26,413 bases of DNA, taken from assembly GCA_964424345.1 (NCBI GenBank), contig CAYRIK010000026.1, positions 1 through 26,413 of the forward strand, written 5' to 3'. Below, in pieces: positions 15,770 through 23,480 of this stretch (position 1 is its first letter; each line of letters opens with the position of its first letter). Origin of the DNA: RGIG6307 sp964424345 (GTDB lineage: Bacteria; Bacillota; Clostridia; Lachnospirales; Lachnospiraceae). The notes under the pieces were generated by a model that saw only the letters and a program-made list of their open reading frames with translations, was not told where the DNA came from and searched no databases. Position numbers and translations under genes: made by a program.

Positions 15770-18757
15770 TTATTTATTTTTTAATTCTTTTTTAAAGTTC
15801 TTATAGCCAATATAATCTTCTGTCTTTTTGAACTTTTTCACTTTTACAGTCCACATAACAGCAGATACAACTGCCAATGCCCAGAATACAATGCTTCCAA
15901 GTCTTGTTACTGTCTGAACGATTGGTTCTGTTTCCTTGATTGTTGTATTAGGACCAACACCATTCATACCACAAGAATGTGCGATTGCATATAAATTATG
16001 GTGAGCAGCTTCTCTCATCGCAGATACGACTACAGGGTCTTTCTCATATTTTGGCAACAGATTTGTAATATAGAATGCCATCATAGAGTCAAATGCAGTT
16101 GTACCGCCCATAACACCATCAACACCGTTTACATAAGTAGTCAATACGTTGTCTGTAATCTGAAGGCCATTACATCCCCATTCGCCATTCATAATGCCCT
16201 TGATCAGTCCTGCATTCGCACCAGACCACTGTGTACCCCAACGAGTATACGCCATCATAACGCCGTTACCATTTGCCTGTGAACTTTCCAATGCTCCCTG
16301 GAATGCTCTTAAATAAATTTCTCGTGCAGACTGTTCTGTCAGCCATACACCAAGACCGATTCGATCCTGTTCACAATCGTTTAATGCAAAGTGCTTAATT
16401 ACAACGTGTACACCATTTCCCTGAATACCGGCAACTTCTGCTCTTCCGATTTCAGATGCTAATACTCCGTCTTCTGAATAATATTCAAAGTTACGTCCGC
16501 CATATGGAGTTCTATGTGTGTTTGCACCAGGGCCATATAAAATAGCTACATTTGCTGCCAGACAATCTTCTCCGACAATATCACCCATATCGTAAACTAA
16601 TTCTTTGTTAAATGTTGCTGCTAATACGTCTTCACTTGTTAAAGCTGTTGTTTCTACATTTAAACCTGCACCAAATAATGTTACAGTTAAGCCCTGAGGA
16701 CCATTTTCATCACGAGTACCAGGTGCTTCTACAGATTTTACAGGCATTGTCCAATGGAATGCATCACCAATCAGAGATACCATTTCATCAAATGTAAGCT
16801 GGTCTAATAATGTATCCCACTTTGGATCATCATAATCCAAACCAATCATGTCTACTAATTTTAAGCCGTTCTTTGCGCCAAGTGTAGGCATTTCTACAGA
16901 TTCATAATCTGCTGCATCATACTGAATATCCTGAAGTGCATCTTTTAAATAATCTGTAAGTGTTAATACTAATGCTTCTTCTGTTGGCAATGTGCCTTCC
17001 CAGTCATTTCTTGTTACGAATGTTACTGTTTCTTCTACGCCTTCATTTAAGTTTGGATCTGAGTTAGAAAGCTGATTTACAATTGCAGTTCCATTATCGC
17101 TTACTGCGTAAGTTGTAGTATCTAATTTAGGATTGTTCCATGTTGTTACTAACTCTGCATTACCATCCTGATCCATACGACCATTTGTATTTGCTGGTGT
17201 ATATCCCTTTGCTGCTAATACATTGTTTGCTGCATCATGTGCATCTGTAGCGGCTGTGAAATAATAGTCGCCTGCATCTAAAATATAAGTACCTGCACCG
17301 TATGCATCATAGCTTGCTACATAATCACCGTCAACTTCGATTGTTACAATCTCAGATGCTCCTGGCTCTAATACGTCTGTTTTTTCAAATCCTACGAAAG
17401 ATACTGCGGATTTTTCTACTTTATTATCAATGTCATACTGTGTATATGGGCTGGAAAGATAGATCTGTACTGTTTCCTTACCAGCCATATCACCTGTATT
17501 TGTAACCTTTACTTCAAATGTATAAGTTGTGTTTTCAGCATCATAAGACATTGTCATATCGCTGTATTCAAATTCTGTATAGCTAAGACCATAACCGAAT
17601 GGGAATGCAACATCTTCGCCGTATGCATAAGTTCCTGCATTTCCGCTTTCTGTTACATAGTCTTCATAACGTGTTTCATAATACTTATAACCTACATAAA
17701 TACCTTCCTGATAAATCATGTAAGTACTTGCATTTTCAGGAATCATACCTGCTTCATAACCTGCATATGTGATTGGTGTAAAATTCATCATAGCTGGGCT
17801 TGAATAATTGTCATAGCAATATGTGTCTACTAAACTTCCGGATGGATTTACCTTTCCTGCAAGGATTTCTCCTACTGCATCCAAACCAGCAATACCAACA
17901 CCGCCGATCCAAAGTGTTGCATCTACACCATATTCATTTTCCTGTAAAAAATCTACCTGTAATGGATTGGATGTATTTAACAATACGATGATCTTTTCTA
18001 ACTTTCCAGCATCCTTTAATTCCTTTAAACCTGCCAGCATAGATTTTTCCTGCTCATCTAATGCAAGATAATTTATCGCATCATAGTCACAGTCTGCACC
18101 TTCACCGCCTACACGAGATAATACAACAACCGCTGCATCGTTATATTCTTCTACAGATGCTAATACATCGTTTGTGTATACATTCCATGGAACTTCTGCG
18201 ATTGTTGCAAAGCCGCCTGAAAGTCCACCGTCTTCACGAACATAAGAAGCACCTGCACCTGTTTTATAAAAATCCCATAATGTATTGTTTACGGAAAGAC
18301 CTGCTAATTCGCAAGCATCTTTTAAGTCATTTGCCTTAGAAGCATCTACGTTTGCAGAACCTGTTCCGCCATATACAACATTTACGGAAGAAGTAGAGAA
18401 TAAACTGATTTTTGCTCCTTCTGCGAGAGGCAATGCCTTATTTTCATTTGTTAAAAGAGCTGCACCTTCTGCTTCTACCTGCTTTGCAAGCTCATAACCA
18501 CGCTCAATACGTTCTTTGTCACTTGCGAAATCTGACTTATAGTAGATTGCATTTGCATCTTCATTTTCTAATTTCCAAAATGTTCCGCCCACGAACAATG
18601 CTACTGTGTTATCAAACATAGAAATGATAACAAATGCAGCTGTCATAATTACTGCAAGCGGTGTACTTAAAATAGTCAACGCTTTCCATGGTCTTCTTGC
18701 TTTTCTAAGGGCTTTTTTATAAGCCTTTTTTCGTTGTTTTATTTCTTTTTTATTCAT
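15770..18757 (-). CDS. Membrane-anchored GH3-family beta-glycosidase with reversed domain order
   Basis: This 995-residue protein starts at ATG 18757 after GAGGGAGA; a longer in-frame start at 18823 would overlap the preceding gene and lacks a site. A Lys/Arg-rich cytoplasmic tail (1-26) precedes a membrane helix (about 27-48). The GH3 C-terminal-type domain comes first (about 85-390, GAALLTNENKALPL to PFGYGLSYTEF), then a fibronectin-III-like domain (about 395-510). The GH3 catalytic barrel comes last (about 640-930). KHFALND (789-795) and GEWGCNGLQITDN match GH3 signatures, with nucleophile D869. A second membrane helix (about 953-972) and a basic tail end the protein. Both basic tails should be cytoplasmic and the enzyme outside. 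It probably releases beta-linked glucose or xylose at the cell surface for the adjacent transporter. Confidence 0.88.
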   Translation of the reverse strand: MNKKEIKQRKKAYKKALRKARRPWKALTILSTPLAVIMTAAFVIISMFDNTVALFVGGTFWKLENEDANAIYYKSDFASDKERIERGYELAKQVEAEGAALLTNENKALPLAEGAKISLFSTSSVNVVYGGTGSANVDASKANDLKDACELAGLSVNNTLWDFYKTGAGASYVREDGGLSGGFATIAEVPWNVYTNDVLASVEEYNDAAVVVLSRVGGEGADCDYDAINYLALDEQEKSMLAGLKELKDAGKLEKIIVLLNTSNPLQVDFLQENEYGVDATLWIGGVGIAGLDAVGEILAGKVNPSGSLVDTYCYDNYSSPAMMNFTPITYAGYEAGMIPENASTYMIYQEGIYVGYKYYETRYEDYVTESGNAGTYAYGEDVAFPFGYGLSYTEFEYSDMTMSYDAENTTYTFEVKVTNTGDMAGKETVQIYLSSPYTQYDIDNKVEKSAVSFVGFEKTDVLEPGASEIVTIEVDGDYVASYDAYGAGTYILDAGDYYFTAATDAHDAANNVLAAKGYTPANTNGRMDQDGNAELVTTWNNPKLDTTTYAVSDNGTAIVNQLSNSDPNLNEGVEETVTFVTRNDWEGTLPTEEALVLTLTDYLKDALQDIQYDAADYESVEMPTLGAKNGLKLVDMIGLDYDDPKWDTLLDQLTFDEMVSLIGDAFHWTMPVKSVEAPGTRDENGPQGLTVTLFGAGLNVETTALTSEDVLAATFNKELVYDMGDIVGEDCLAANVAILYGPGANTHRTPYGGRNFEYYSEDGVLASEIGRAEVAGIQGNGVHVVIKHFALNDCEQDRIGLGVWLTEQSAREIYLRAFQGALESSQANGNGVMMAYTRWGTQWSGANAGLIKGIMNGEWGCNGLQITDNVLTTYVNGVDGVMGGTTAFDSMMAFYITNLLPKYEKDPVVVSAMREAAHHNLYAIAHSCGMNGVGPNTTIKETEPIVQTVTRLGSIVFWALAVVSAVMWTVKVKKFKKTEDYIGYKNFKKELKNK

Positions 18758-18800
18758 TATTGTATCTCCCTCAATTTTTATATCGCTTTTCCTCGGTCGA

Positions 18801-20729
18801 TCACATCCAGTTTGAACTGTCACCTTTTGCTATTTTATATTCTGGTCTTGGCTTATCGGTCTTATAGATGACTGCTGTGTCTGTCATGTTTCCTGCCTTT
18901 ACTTTTAACTGATTTTTTTCTTCAAGTTTCACGTGAAACTTAAATACTTTATCACCCTTTTGGGTTTCTACCAGTTTTCCATTATGATAAAGAGAAACTT
19001 CCGGCAAATTAGAATATACAGTAATTTCTGTTACTTTTTCTGTACGATATTCATATCGTTTTCCTGCCAGATGTACAAACGGCTTATCTGTCCAATATGC
19101 TTTATACAGATAAAACGTATCTTTTTTAACTTTTCTGTCAAAAGTAATCATACCCTTATGGTTCATGCCAGGCTCTCCGCCCTGATTTCTTGCATCTGCA
19201 GCAAAATCAAACATGTTCCAGTAGTATGTTCCCCACAAATATGGATAGCGAGCAAAACATTTCAGCATATACTCATGATATTTACACTGATATTCTTCTG
19301 TATTATCGCCACGTCTTGGTTTTGCACTGTGAAGATTTGGCATACCCTCTGCTCCATATTCAGAATAGCAAAGTCTTCTCTTTGGATATAAGAAATGCCA
19401 GAAACGAATCCACAAATCATTTAACCAGAAAAATGGAACATACCAGCCAAGATACAAATTCCATCCTACAAGATCTGTAATATGTGCTACCGGATGCCAA
19501 TGCGGACACATTGCAAAACAAGCCAATGTCGTTGGACGTGTTGGATCCAATTTATGACACAGTTCATTCAATACTTTATGATTTGCAAGCATCTGCTTTT
19601 TCAATTTTCTTCCAGAAATTGTGATTTCATTGGAAACACCCCACATCACAATACTTGGATGATTGTAATTTTGAATAATCAGCTCTTTCATCTGCAAAAT
19701 CGTATTTTCATTTCCATTTGCAAGATGCTCTGAAATATATGGAATTTCTGCCCAAACGATCATTCCGTACTTGTCGCACAAATCATAAAAATATTGGTCA
19801 TGCTGATAATGAGCAAGTCGGATTGTATTTGCACCGACCTCTCGTATCAATTCCATATCCATATCGTGCTGTTGTTTAGAAATCGCATTGCCGATTCCTT
19901 TAAAATCCTGATGACGAGACACGCCATGCAATGGATAATGTCTGCCGTTTAGATAAAATCCGTCTTCTGCACGAAATTCAAAAAATCGAATACCGCACTG
20001 ACAAGATATTTCATCTACGCTTGCGCCATCTTTGATCAGCTCTGCTTTTAACTCATACAAATATGGATCTTCTACACCATTCCAAAGATGTGCATGTTTC
20101 ACGTGTAACATGACATCATTTCCTTCTGCCTCTGCCACGATATTTCCTTTATCATCCAATAAAGAAAACTTTGTAGCTGCTCCGCTTTTTTTAGCTTCCT
20201 CATTGACATAAGAAATTGCATGTACGACTGCATCATCTCCGTTTATCTCAGTTGTATACTGCATTCCCAAACCGCCATAATAATCCAATTCAAAATGCTG
20301 CTTAGAGACAATCAAAAACTCTACATCTCGATAAATTCCGCCATAAAAAGTAAAATCGGCTTTTTGAGGATAAATTCTGTCATTTACACAATTATCTGCT
20401 TCTACGACCAATTTATTCTCATCCTGCAAATAATCAGTCACATCTACGCGGAATGTTGCATAACCGCCGTCATGTGTACATACAACAGTATCATTGAATA
20501 TTACCTTTGCACTTGCATTTACACCATGAAACTGTAAATATACCCTTTCATCTGCTGTAAAATCAGGTTTTTTAACGATACAATCATATACACAAGTTCC
20601 ACGATAATAATCATTGCCGCCGTCCTGTCCATCCTTACTGTTCCAGGTATGTGGTAAATCTACCAAAGTTCTTACTCCATCTTTTCCGGTAAATCCCCAC
20701 CCTTTCATAAGCTTTATTATTTTTCGCAT
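18801..20729 (-). CDS. GH2-family beta-galactosidase-like enzyme
   Basis: This 642-residue protein starts at ATG 20729, 9 nt after AAAGGA; the longer in-frame start at 20792 has no site and would lie within the promoter region. The jelly roll spans about 35-140 (YLQFHGVNASAKVIFND), the Ig-like domain 145-250, the barrel 255-545. SNEI (E368) is the expected acid/base and SEYGAEG (E457) the expected nucleophile; YYWNMFDFA (502-510) is a further GH2 barrel motif. A short beta domain ends the protein. There is no signal peptide, so it is cytoplasmic. GH3 starts 43 nt downstream, so the genes are co-transcribed. Two parS-like palindromes lie within this coding sequence. Activity may be beta-galactosidase or a related exo-beta-glycosidase. 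Confidence 0.88.
   Translation of the reverse strand: MRKIIKLMKGWGFTGKDGVRTLVDLPHTWNSKDGQDGGNDYYRGTCVYDCIVKKPDFTADERVYLQFHGVNASAKVIFNDTVVCTHDGGYATFRVDVTDYLQDENKLVVEADNCVNDRIYPQKADFTFYGGIYRDVEFLIVSKQHFELDYYGGLGMQYTTEINGDDAVVHAISYVNEEAKKSGAATKFSLLDDKGNIVAEAEGNDVMLHVKHAHLWNGVEDPYLYELKAELIKDGASVDEISCQCGIRFFEFRAEDGFYLNGRHYPLHGVSRHQDFKGIGNAISKQQHDMDMELIREVGANTIRLAHYQHDQYFYDLCDKYGMIVWAEIPYISEHLANGNENTILQMKELIIQNYNHPSIVMWGVSNEITISGRKLKKQMLANHKVLNELCHKLDPTRPTTLACFAMCPHWHPVAHITDLVGWNLYLGWYVPFFWLNDLWIRFWHFLYPKRRLCYSEYGAEGMPNLHSAKPRRGDNTEEYQCKYHEYMLKCFARYPYLWGTYYWNMFDFAADARNQGGEPGMNHKGMITFDRKVKKDTFYLYKAYWTDKPFVHLAGKRYEYRTEKVTEITVYSNLPEVSLYHNGKLVETQKGDKVFKFHVKLEEKNQLKVKAGNMTDTAVIYKTDKPRPEYKIAKGDSSNWM
18924..18941. 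promoter_or_regulatory. parS-like ParB binding site
   Basis: AAGTTTCACGTGAAACTT is a perfect 18-bp palindrome. Its inner 14 bp are identical to the bacterial parS core (consensus TGTTNCACGTGAAACA); only the outermost pair differs. It lies in the GH2 coding sequence. An identical 18-mer occurs at 22269. Confidence 0.75.
20095..20110. promoter_or_regulatory. parS ParB binding site
   Basis: TGTTTCACGTGTAACA, read on the minus strand, is TGTTACACGTGAAACA, an exact match to the B. subtilis parS consensus TGTTNCACGTGAAACA. It lies in the GH2 coding sequence, encoding LHVK. Confidence 0.8.
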
Positions 20730-20783
20730 ATATTGGTATCCTTTCGCATTTCTTTTCACAAAAAGCTGTTGCGTATTTTTATT

Positions 20784-20812
20784 ATTCTCCATTATTTTAA
20801 AATGTATTTCAA
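20784..20812 (-). promoter_or_regulatory. Probable promoter of the GH2-GH3-transporter operon
   Basis: On the minus strand there is TTGAAA (20807-20812), a 17-bp spacer and GAGAAT (20784-20789). The -10 is weak, as expected for an activator-dependent promoter; a matching direct repeat lies 9 bp upstream of the -35. Confidence 0.5.
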
Positions 20813-20821
20813 GACTAAAAA

Positions 20822-20852
20822 CCTAAGTGGTCATTTTTTGAACTTAAGTGGT
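20822..20852 (-). promoter_or_regulatory. Candidate LytTR-type response regulator binding site
   Basis: On the minus strand ACCACTTAAG (20843-20852) and ACCACTTAGG (20822-20831) are direct repeats, 9 of 10 identical, with a start-to-start distance of 21 bp. Two direct repeats of about 9 bp separated by about 12 bp, just upstream of a -35, are the known layout of AgrA/LytTR targets. A LytTR regulator gene lies two genes upstream. Confidence 0.6.
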
Positions 20853-21047
20853 TTTCGCCTCAAAACCTCTTACTCAAAAATGAGTATTTTGACATTTGTC
20901 CTTTGTGCAGTTTCTTTATGTTTTACATAACGTGTCATAAAACTACAAAACACTTTTGTACAAGCTATTCTAGATTTGCTTTCCCATCTGAGCAGCTCCT
21001 CGCAAAGCATTTTACATACTATTAAATGCGTAATTTCCTAATATATA

Positions 21048-21089
21048 AAAAGCATAGCAACGAATTTCTCCATTCATTTCCATGCTTTT
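21048..21089 (-). terminator. Probable terminator of the regulator/kinase operon
   Basis: On the minus strand AAAAGCAT (21082-21089) pairs with ATGCTTTT (21048-21055), followed by TATATAT-rich DNA. The loop is long (26 nt), so it is weaker than the others. The rest of 20853-21047 contains no gene that I can see. Confidence 0.5.
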
Positions 21090-21092
21090 ATC

Positions 21093-22382
21093 TTACGGTA
21101 TCGGTATCATAATTTTCAAAGAAAAACAGCCATCTTCTTCGCTGATATTCATGTAACCATCATATTTTTTTACAAAGTGTCTAATGCTTTTTAAGCCAAA
21201 GCCATGATACTGCGTATCTCCCTTTGTAGTAACAGGTAACTCATCCTTAAACACAATCTTTTTTTCTATCGGATTAATAAAATTCATAATCAAAAAATTT
21301 TGCTGTCTATGAATCATAACATCAATCTGTCGTTTATCTGACTCTTGAAATGCCTCTACTGCTTCAATCGCATTGTCTAAGGCATTTCCTAAAATTGCAT
21401 ATAAATCAATCGTATCAATAAAATCCATCTGACTGCCGTCTGCTACGCACGTTACTTTAATTTCATGCTTTTGACAATACAAACTTTTCTCAGAAAGAAT
21501 CGTATCAAATACATCATTTCCCGTCTTTACAATAGACTCATAAATCTGCACGCTGTCTTCCATTTCTGCAAGATACTTATCAAATTCTTCTTTATTCAGT
21601 TTACGAAGTGCATGAATCTGATGTTTCAAATCATGTACCTTTTGATTGATTAGAGCAATATTTTCTTTGCTCAGTTCATACTGATCTCGCTTGTTTTTCC
21701 AGAGCATATTCATGACTGCCAGTTCTTCTCTCATGGCACTCTTTTTAAATATTTCATTTTGCATATATAATATAACAATACACAAAAGCTGCGAAATATA
21801 TAAAAATTTCCATTCACTGCTATACTCAGAAATGTGTCGCAATTCCTCTGCACCTGCAAGCACCTCAATAATTCCAAATATCAAAATTGCTGATACAAGC
21901 TGTCTTGGTCCAATCACATCTTTTCTCTCTTTTGGCATCCATTTTCCTATCGTAAATGCTACGAGCGTGTAGTTAATTCCATACAATACCAACAACAGCA
22001 GCATCGACAAACAAGAGTGTTCTTCGATATAGTCTCTGCATAAAAACATAATGACCGACCATACTTCATACAACAGCTGCCATAACACAATTGCCCAGAT
22101 TGCATTATATATCGCTGTCGAAATGTGCATTTTCCAGCCGATATACAAAAATGCGACCATTAATATCATGCTGATATCTCGAAACAGAAATTCTACCAAT
22201 TCACTTCCATTCCAAAAAACAAGTCGAAACAGCAAAGAATACACAACGATAATTCCTAGAAAACACGCAAGTTTCACGTGAAACTTATCTCTTTTTTCAC
22301 ACGAAGAAGCAAACACCAGACCCGATGACCAAAACAGAGCCTGCATAATAAAAATAATTCCCCATTCTGTCACTTCTCTCAT
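21093..22382 (-). CDS. GHKL-type sensor histidine kinase (AgrC-like class)
   Basis: This 429-residue protein has several hydrophobic segments over residues 5-210 (about 6 membrane helices) and a cytoplasmic kinase region. The H-box is VHDLKHQI (phospho-acceptor H250), the N-box is LGNALDNAIEA (N333, N337), and the G-box is GFGLKS (394-399). There is no HAMP or extracellular PAS-like domain. These kinases partner LytTR regulators and often sense peptides or membrane signals. Its ATG overlaps the stop codon of the regulator gene (ATGA), so translation is coupled. It lies directly upstream of the GH2-GH3-transporter operon on the same strand. The signal could be a sugar-related or envelope cue; this is inference. 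A parS-like palindrome lies in its second transmembrane region. Confidence 0.9.
   Translation of the reverse strand: MREVTEWGIIFIMQALFWSSGLVFASSCEKRDKFHVKLACFLGIIVVYSLLFRLVFWNGSELVEFLFRDISMILMVAFLYIGWKMHISTAIYNAIWAIVLWQLLYEVWSVIMFLCRDYIEEHSCLSMLLLLVLYGINYTLVAFTIGKWMPKERKDVIGPRQLVSAILIFGIIEVLAGAEELRHISEYSSEWKFLYISQLLCIVILYMQNEIFKKSAMREELAVMNMLWKNKRDQYELSKENIALINQKVHDLKHQIHALRKLNKEEFDKYLAEMEDSVQIYESIVKTGNDVFDTILSEKSLYCQKHEIKVTCVADGSQMDFIDTIDLYAILGNALDNAIEAVEAFQESDKRQIDVMIHRQQNFLIMNFINPIEKKIVFKDELPVTTKGDTQYHGFGLKSIRHFVKKYDGYMNISEEDGCFSLKIMIPIP
22269..22286. promoter_or_regulatory. parS-like ParB binding site
   Basis: AAGTTTCACGTGAAACTT, a perfect 18-bp palindrome identical to the site at 18924, lies inside the kinase gene. 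It matches the inner 14 bp of the parS consensus. Confidence 0.75.
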
Positions 22383-23092
22383 AACGTTTCTCCCAAATAT
22401 TGCGTCAGCGCTTTTAAAAATCCATTTTTATTTCTTCGACTGATTTCTAAATTAAACATTCCTACTGTCACAATATTTTTTCGCACTTCTTTTACATGCA
22501 TTAAATTTACCATATACCAATGGTTGCATTTTGCAAAAGAATTTGCTTCGAGTTGCCGTTCTATACTTTGCATCGTTCCCTTTACAACAAATTCTCCTTC
22601 ATCCGTATGGTAATGCAGCATTCTGTTCTGCACTTCTACAAAATAAATTTGCTTCGTATCTAATTTTTTCATGCCGTCCGGAAATGAGATTACGATTGAG
22701 CCTTGTGCTTTTTCTTTCTTTTGGATACGCTTTAGTACCCGCCCGACTTTCAATGCAAATGTGTAATAATTCACAGGTTTCATCACAAAATCCAATGCAC
22801 CAATGGAATATCCTAAAATCGCATATTGTGCCATATTTGTAATAAACATCATCACAACATCTTCATCCATTTCACGAATGGCTTCCGCAGTTTCCATACC
22901 ATTTCTCCCAGGCATTTGAATGTCTAAAAAAATGGCATCATAAACAGACGCATAGTCTTTTAAAATGGATTCTCCATCATAAAATGCGGAAACTTTTATA
23001 TCTATATTATTTTCTTCTGCATACTGCTGCAAATACGCCTGCAGCTGCTCGGAAAATTCTTTTTCATCTTCTACAATCGCAATATGATACAC
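22379..23092 (-). CDS. LytTR-family response regulator
   Basis: This 237-residue protein has a receiver domain (1 to about 120) with acidic pair E8-D9, phospho-acceptor D57 in FLDIQMPG, T85 in FITN and K105 in MKPV. A LytTR DNA-binding domain follows (about 130-237, with IYFVEVQNRMLHYH and the NxMHVKEV region). Such proteins bind pairs of direct repeats and activate nearby promoters. The start codon is GTG at 23092, behind AGGGGG. Its stop overlaps the kinase start by 4 nt. It is expected to be phosphorylated by that kinase and to control the downstream glycosidase operon, where a matching repeat is present. Confidence 0.92.
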   Translation of the reverse strand: MYHIAIVEDEKEFSEQLQAYLQQYAEENNIDIKVSAFYDGESILKDYASVYDAIFLDIQMPGRNGMETAEAIREMDEDVVMMFITNMAQYAILGYSIGALDFVMKPVNYYTFALKVGRVLKRIQKKEKAQGSIVISFPDGMKKLDTKQIYFVEVQNRMLHYHTDEGEFVVKGTMQSIERQLEANSFAKCNHWYMVNLMHVKEVRKNIVTVGMFNLEISRRNKNGFLKALTQYLGETL

Positions 23093-23160
23093 AATTTCCC
23101 CCTTATAAGTATGACTTCCTATCTTCAGTGATTTACTTTTTCGTTCAAAACTATGTTATT

Positions 23161-23189
23161 ATTGTACTGGAAAATGATGTAAATTACAA
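23161..23189 (-). promoter_or_regulatory. Promoter of the regulator/kinase operon
   Basis: On the minus strand there is TTGTAA (23184-23189), a 17-bp spacer and TACAAT (23161-23166), with a leader of about 60 nt to the GTG start. Confidence 0.6.
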
Positions 23190-23223
23190 TTCCAGAATGT
23201 CGTATCTGCTGCAAAAAAAAGCT

Positions 23224-23257
23224 TTTTTTATCAATAAATATTGATTTTTTATCAATA
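23224..23257. repeat. Direct repeat TTTTTTATCAATA with 21-bp period
   Basis: Identical 13-mers at 23224-23236 and 23245-23257 lie between the divergent regulator and mntP promoters and overlap the mntP -35. The low complexity reduces the weight of this pattern. Confidence 0.3.
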
Positions 23258-23269
23258 CCATGATACAAT
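23241..23269 (+). promoter_or_regulatory. Promoter of mntP
   Basis: TTGATT (23241-23246), a 17-bp spacer and TACAAT (23264-23269), with TG one base before the -10 (extended form). The transcript would start at about 23276, just before the riboswitch. Confidence 0.75.
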
Positions 23270-23280
23270 GTAGAAACTTT

Positions 23281-23369
23281 GTGTGAGGGAGTAGCAAGCG
23301 CAGCCCTAGCGTAGCAAGTCAACATACTGGTCATAAAACCTGGCTTGTTTTAAATTGCGAGACTCACGT
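23281..23369 (+). ncRNA. Manganese-sensing yybP-ykoY riboswitch aptamer
   Basis: The conserved yybP-ykoY elements are present: GGAGTAGC directly after the P1 5' strand GTGAG (23283-23287), a central GTCAACATAC (23318-23327), and GCGAGA directly before the P1 3' strand CTCAC (23363-23367). CAAGTC (23315-23320) and GGCTTG (23342-23347) form a distal helix. This class senses Mn2+ and turns on Mn exporters, and the gene downstream is mntP. A terminator and an alternative helix follow. Confidence 0.9.
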
Positions 23370-23415
23370 AAGCCTTAGTGCTATACGTGGAGTCTATATA
23401 TTTTTATGAGAAACC

Positions 23416-23458
23416 AAACCCCGTCTATAGCATTTGGCTATATACGGGGTTTATTTTT
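23416..23458 (+). terminator. Riboswitch-controlled terminator upstream of mntP
   Basis: A 16-bp stem (AAACCCCGTCTATAGC with GCTATATACGGGGTTT, one mismatch, 5-nt loop) is followed by ATTTTT, 23 nt before the mntP start codon. Its left arm can instead pair with GCTATACGTGG at 23380-23390. Confidence 0.85.
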
Positions 23459-23480
23459 AACGAAAGTAGAGGATTAAAAA

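Noticed and set aside
15998..18621. Several plus-strand ORFs opposite GH3
   Set aside because: They are low-complexity His/Leu-rich antisense readings without ribosome binding sites.
18758..18823. N-terminal extension of GH3 (22 residues)
   Set aside because: It overlaps the end of the GH2 gene, has no ribosome binding site, and ATG 18757 is well placed before the basic tail and membrane helix.
20730..20792. N-terminal extension of the second GH2
   Set aside because: No ribosome binding site; the segment coincides with the likely promoter spacer and -10.
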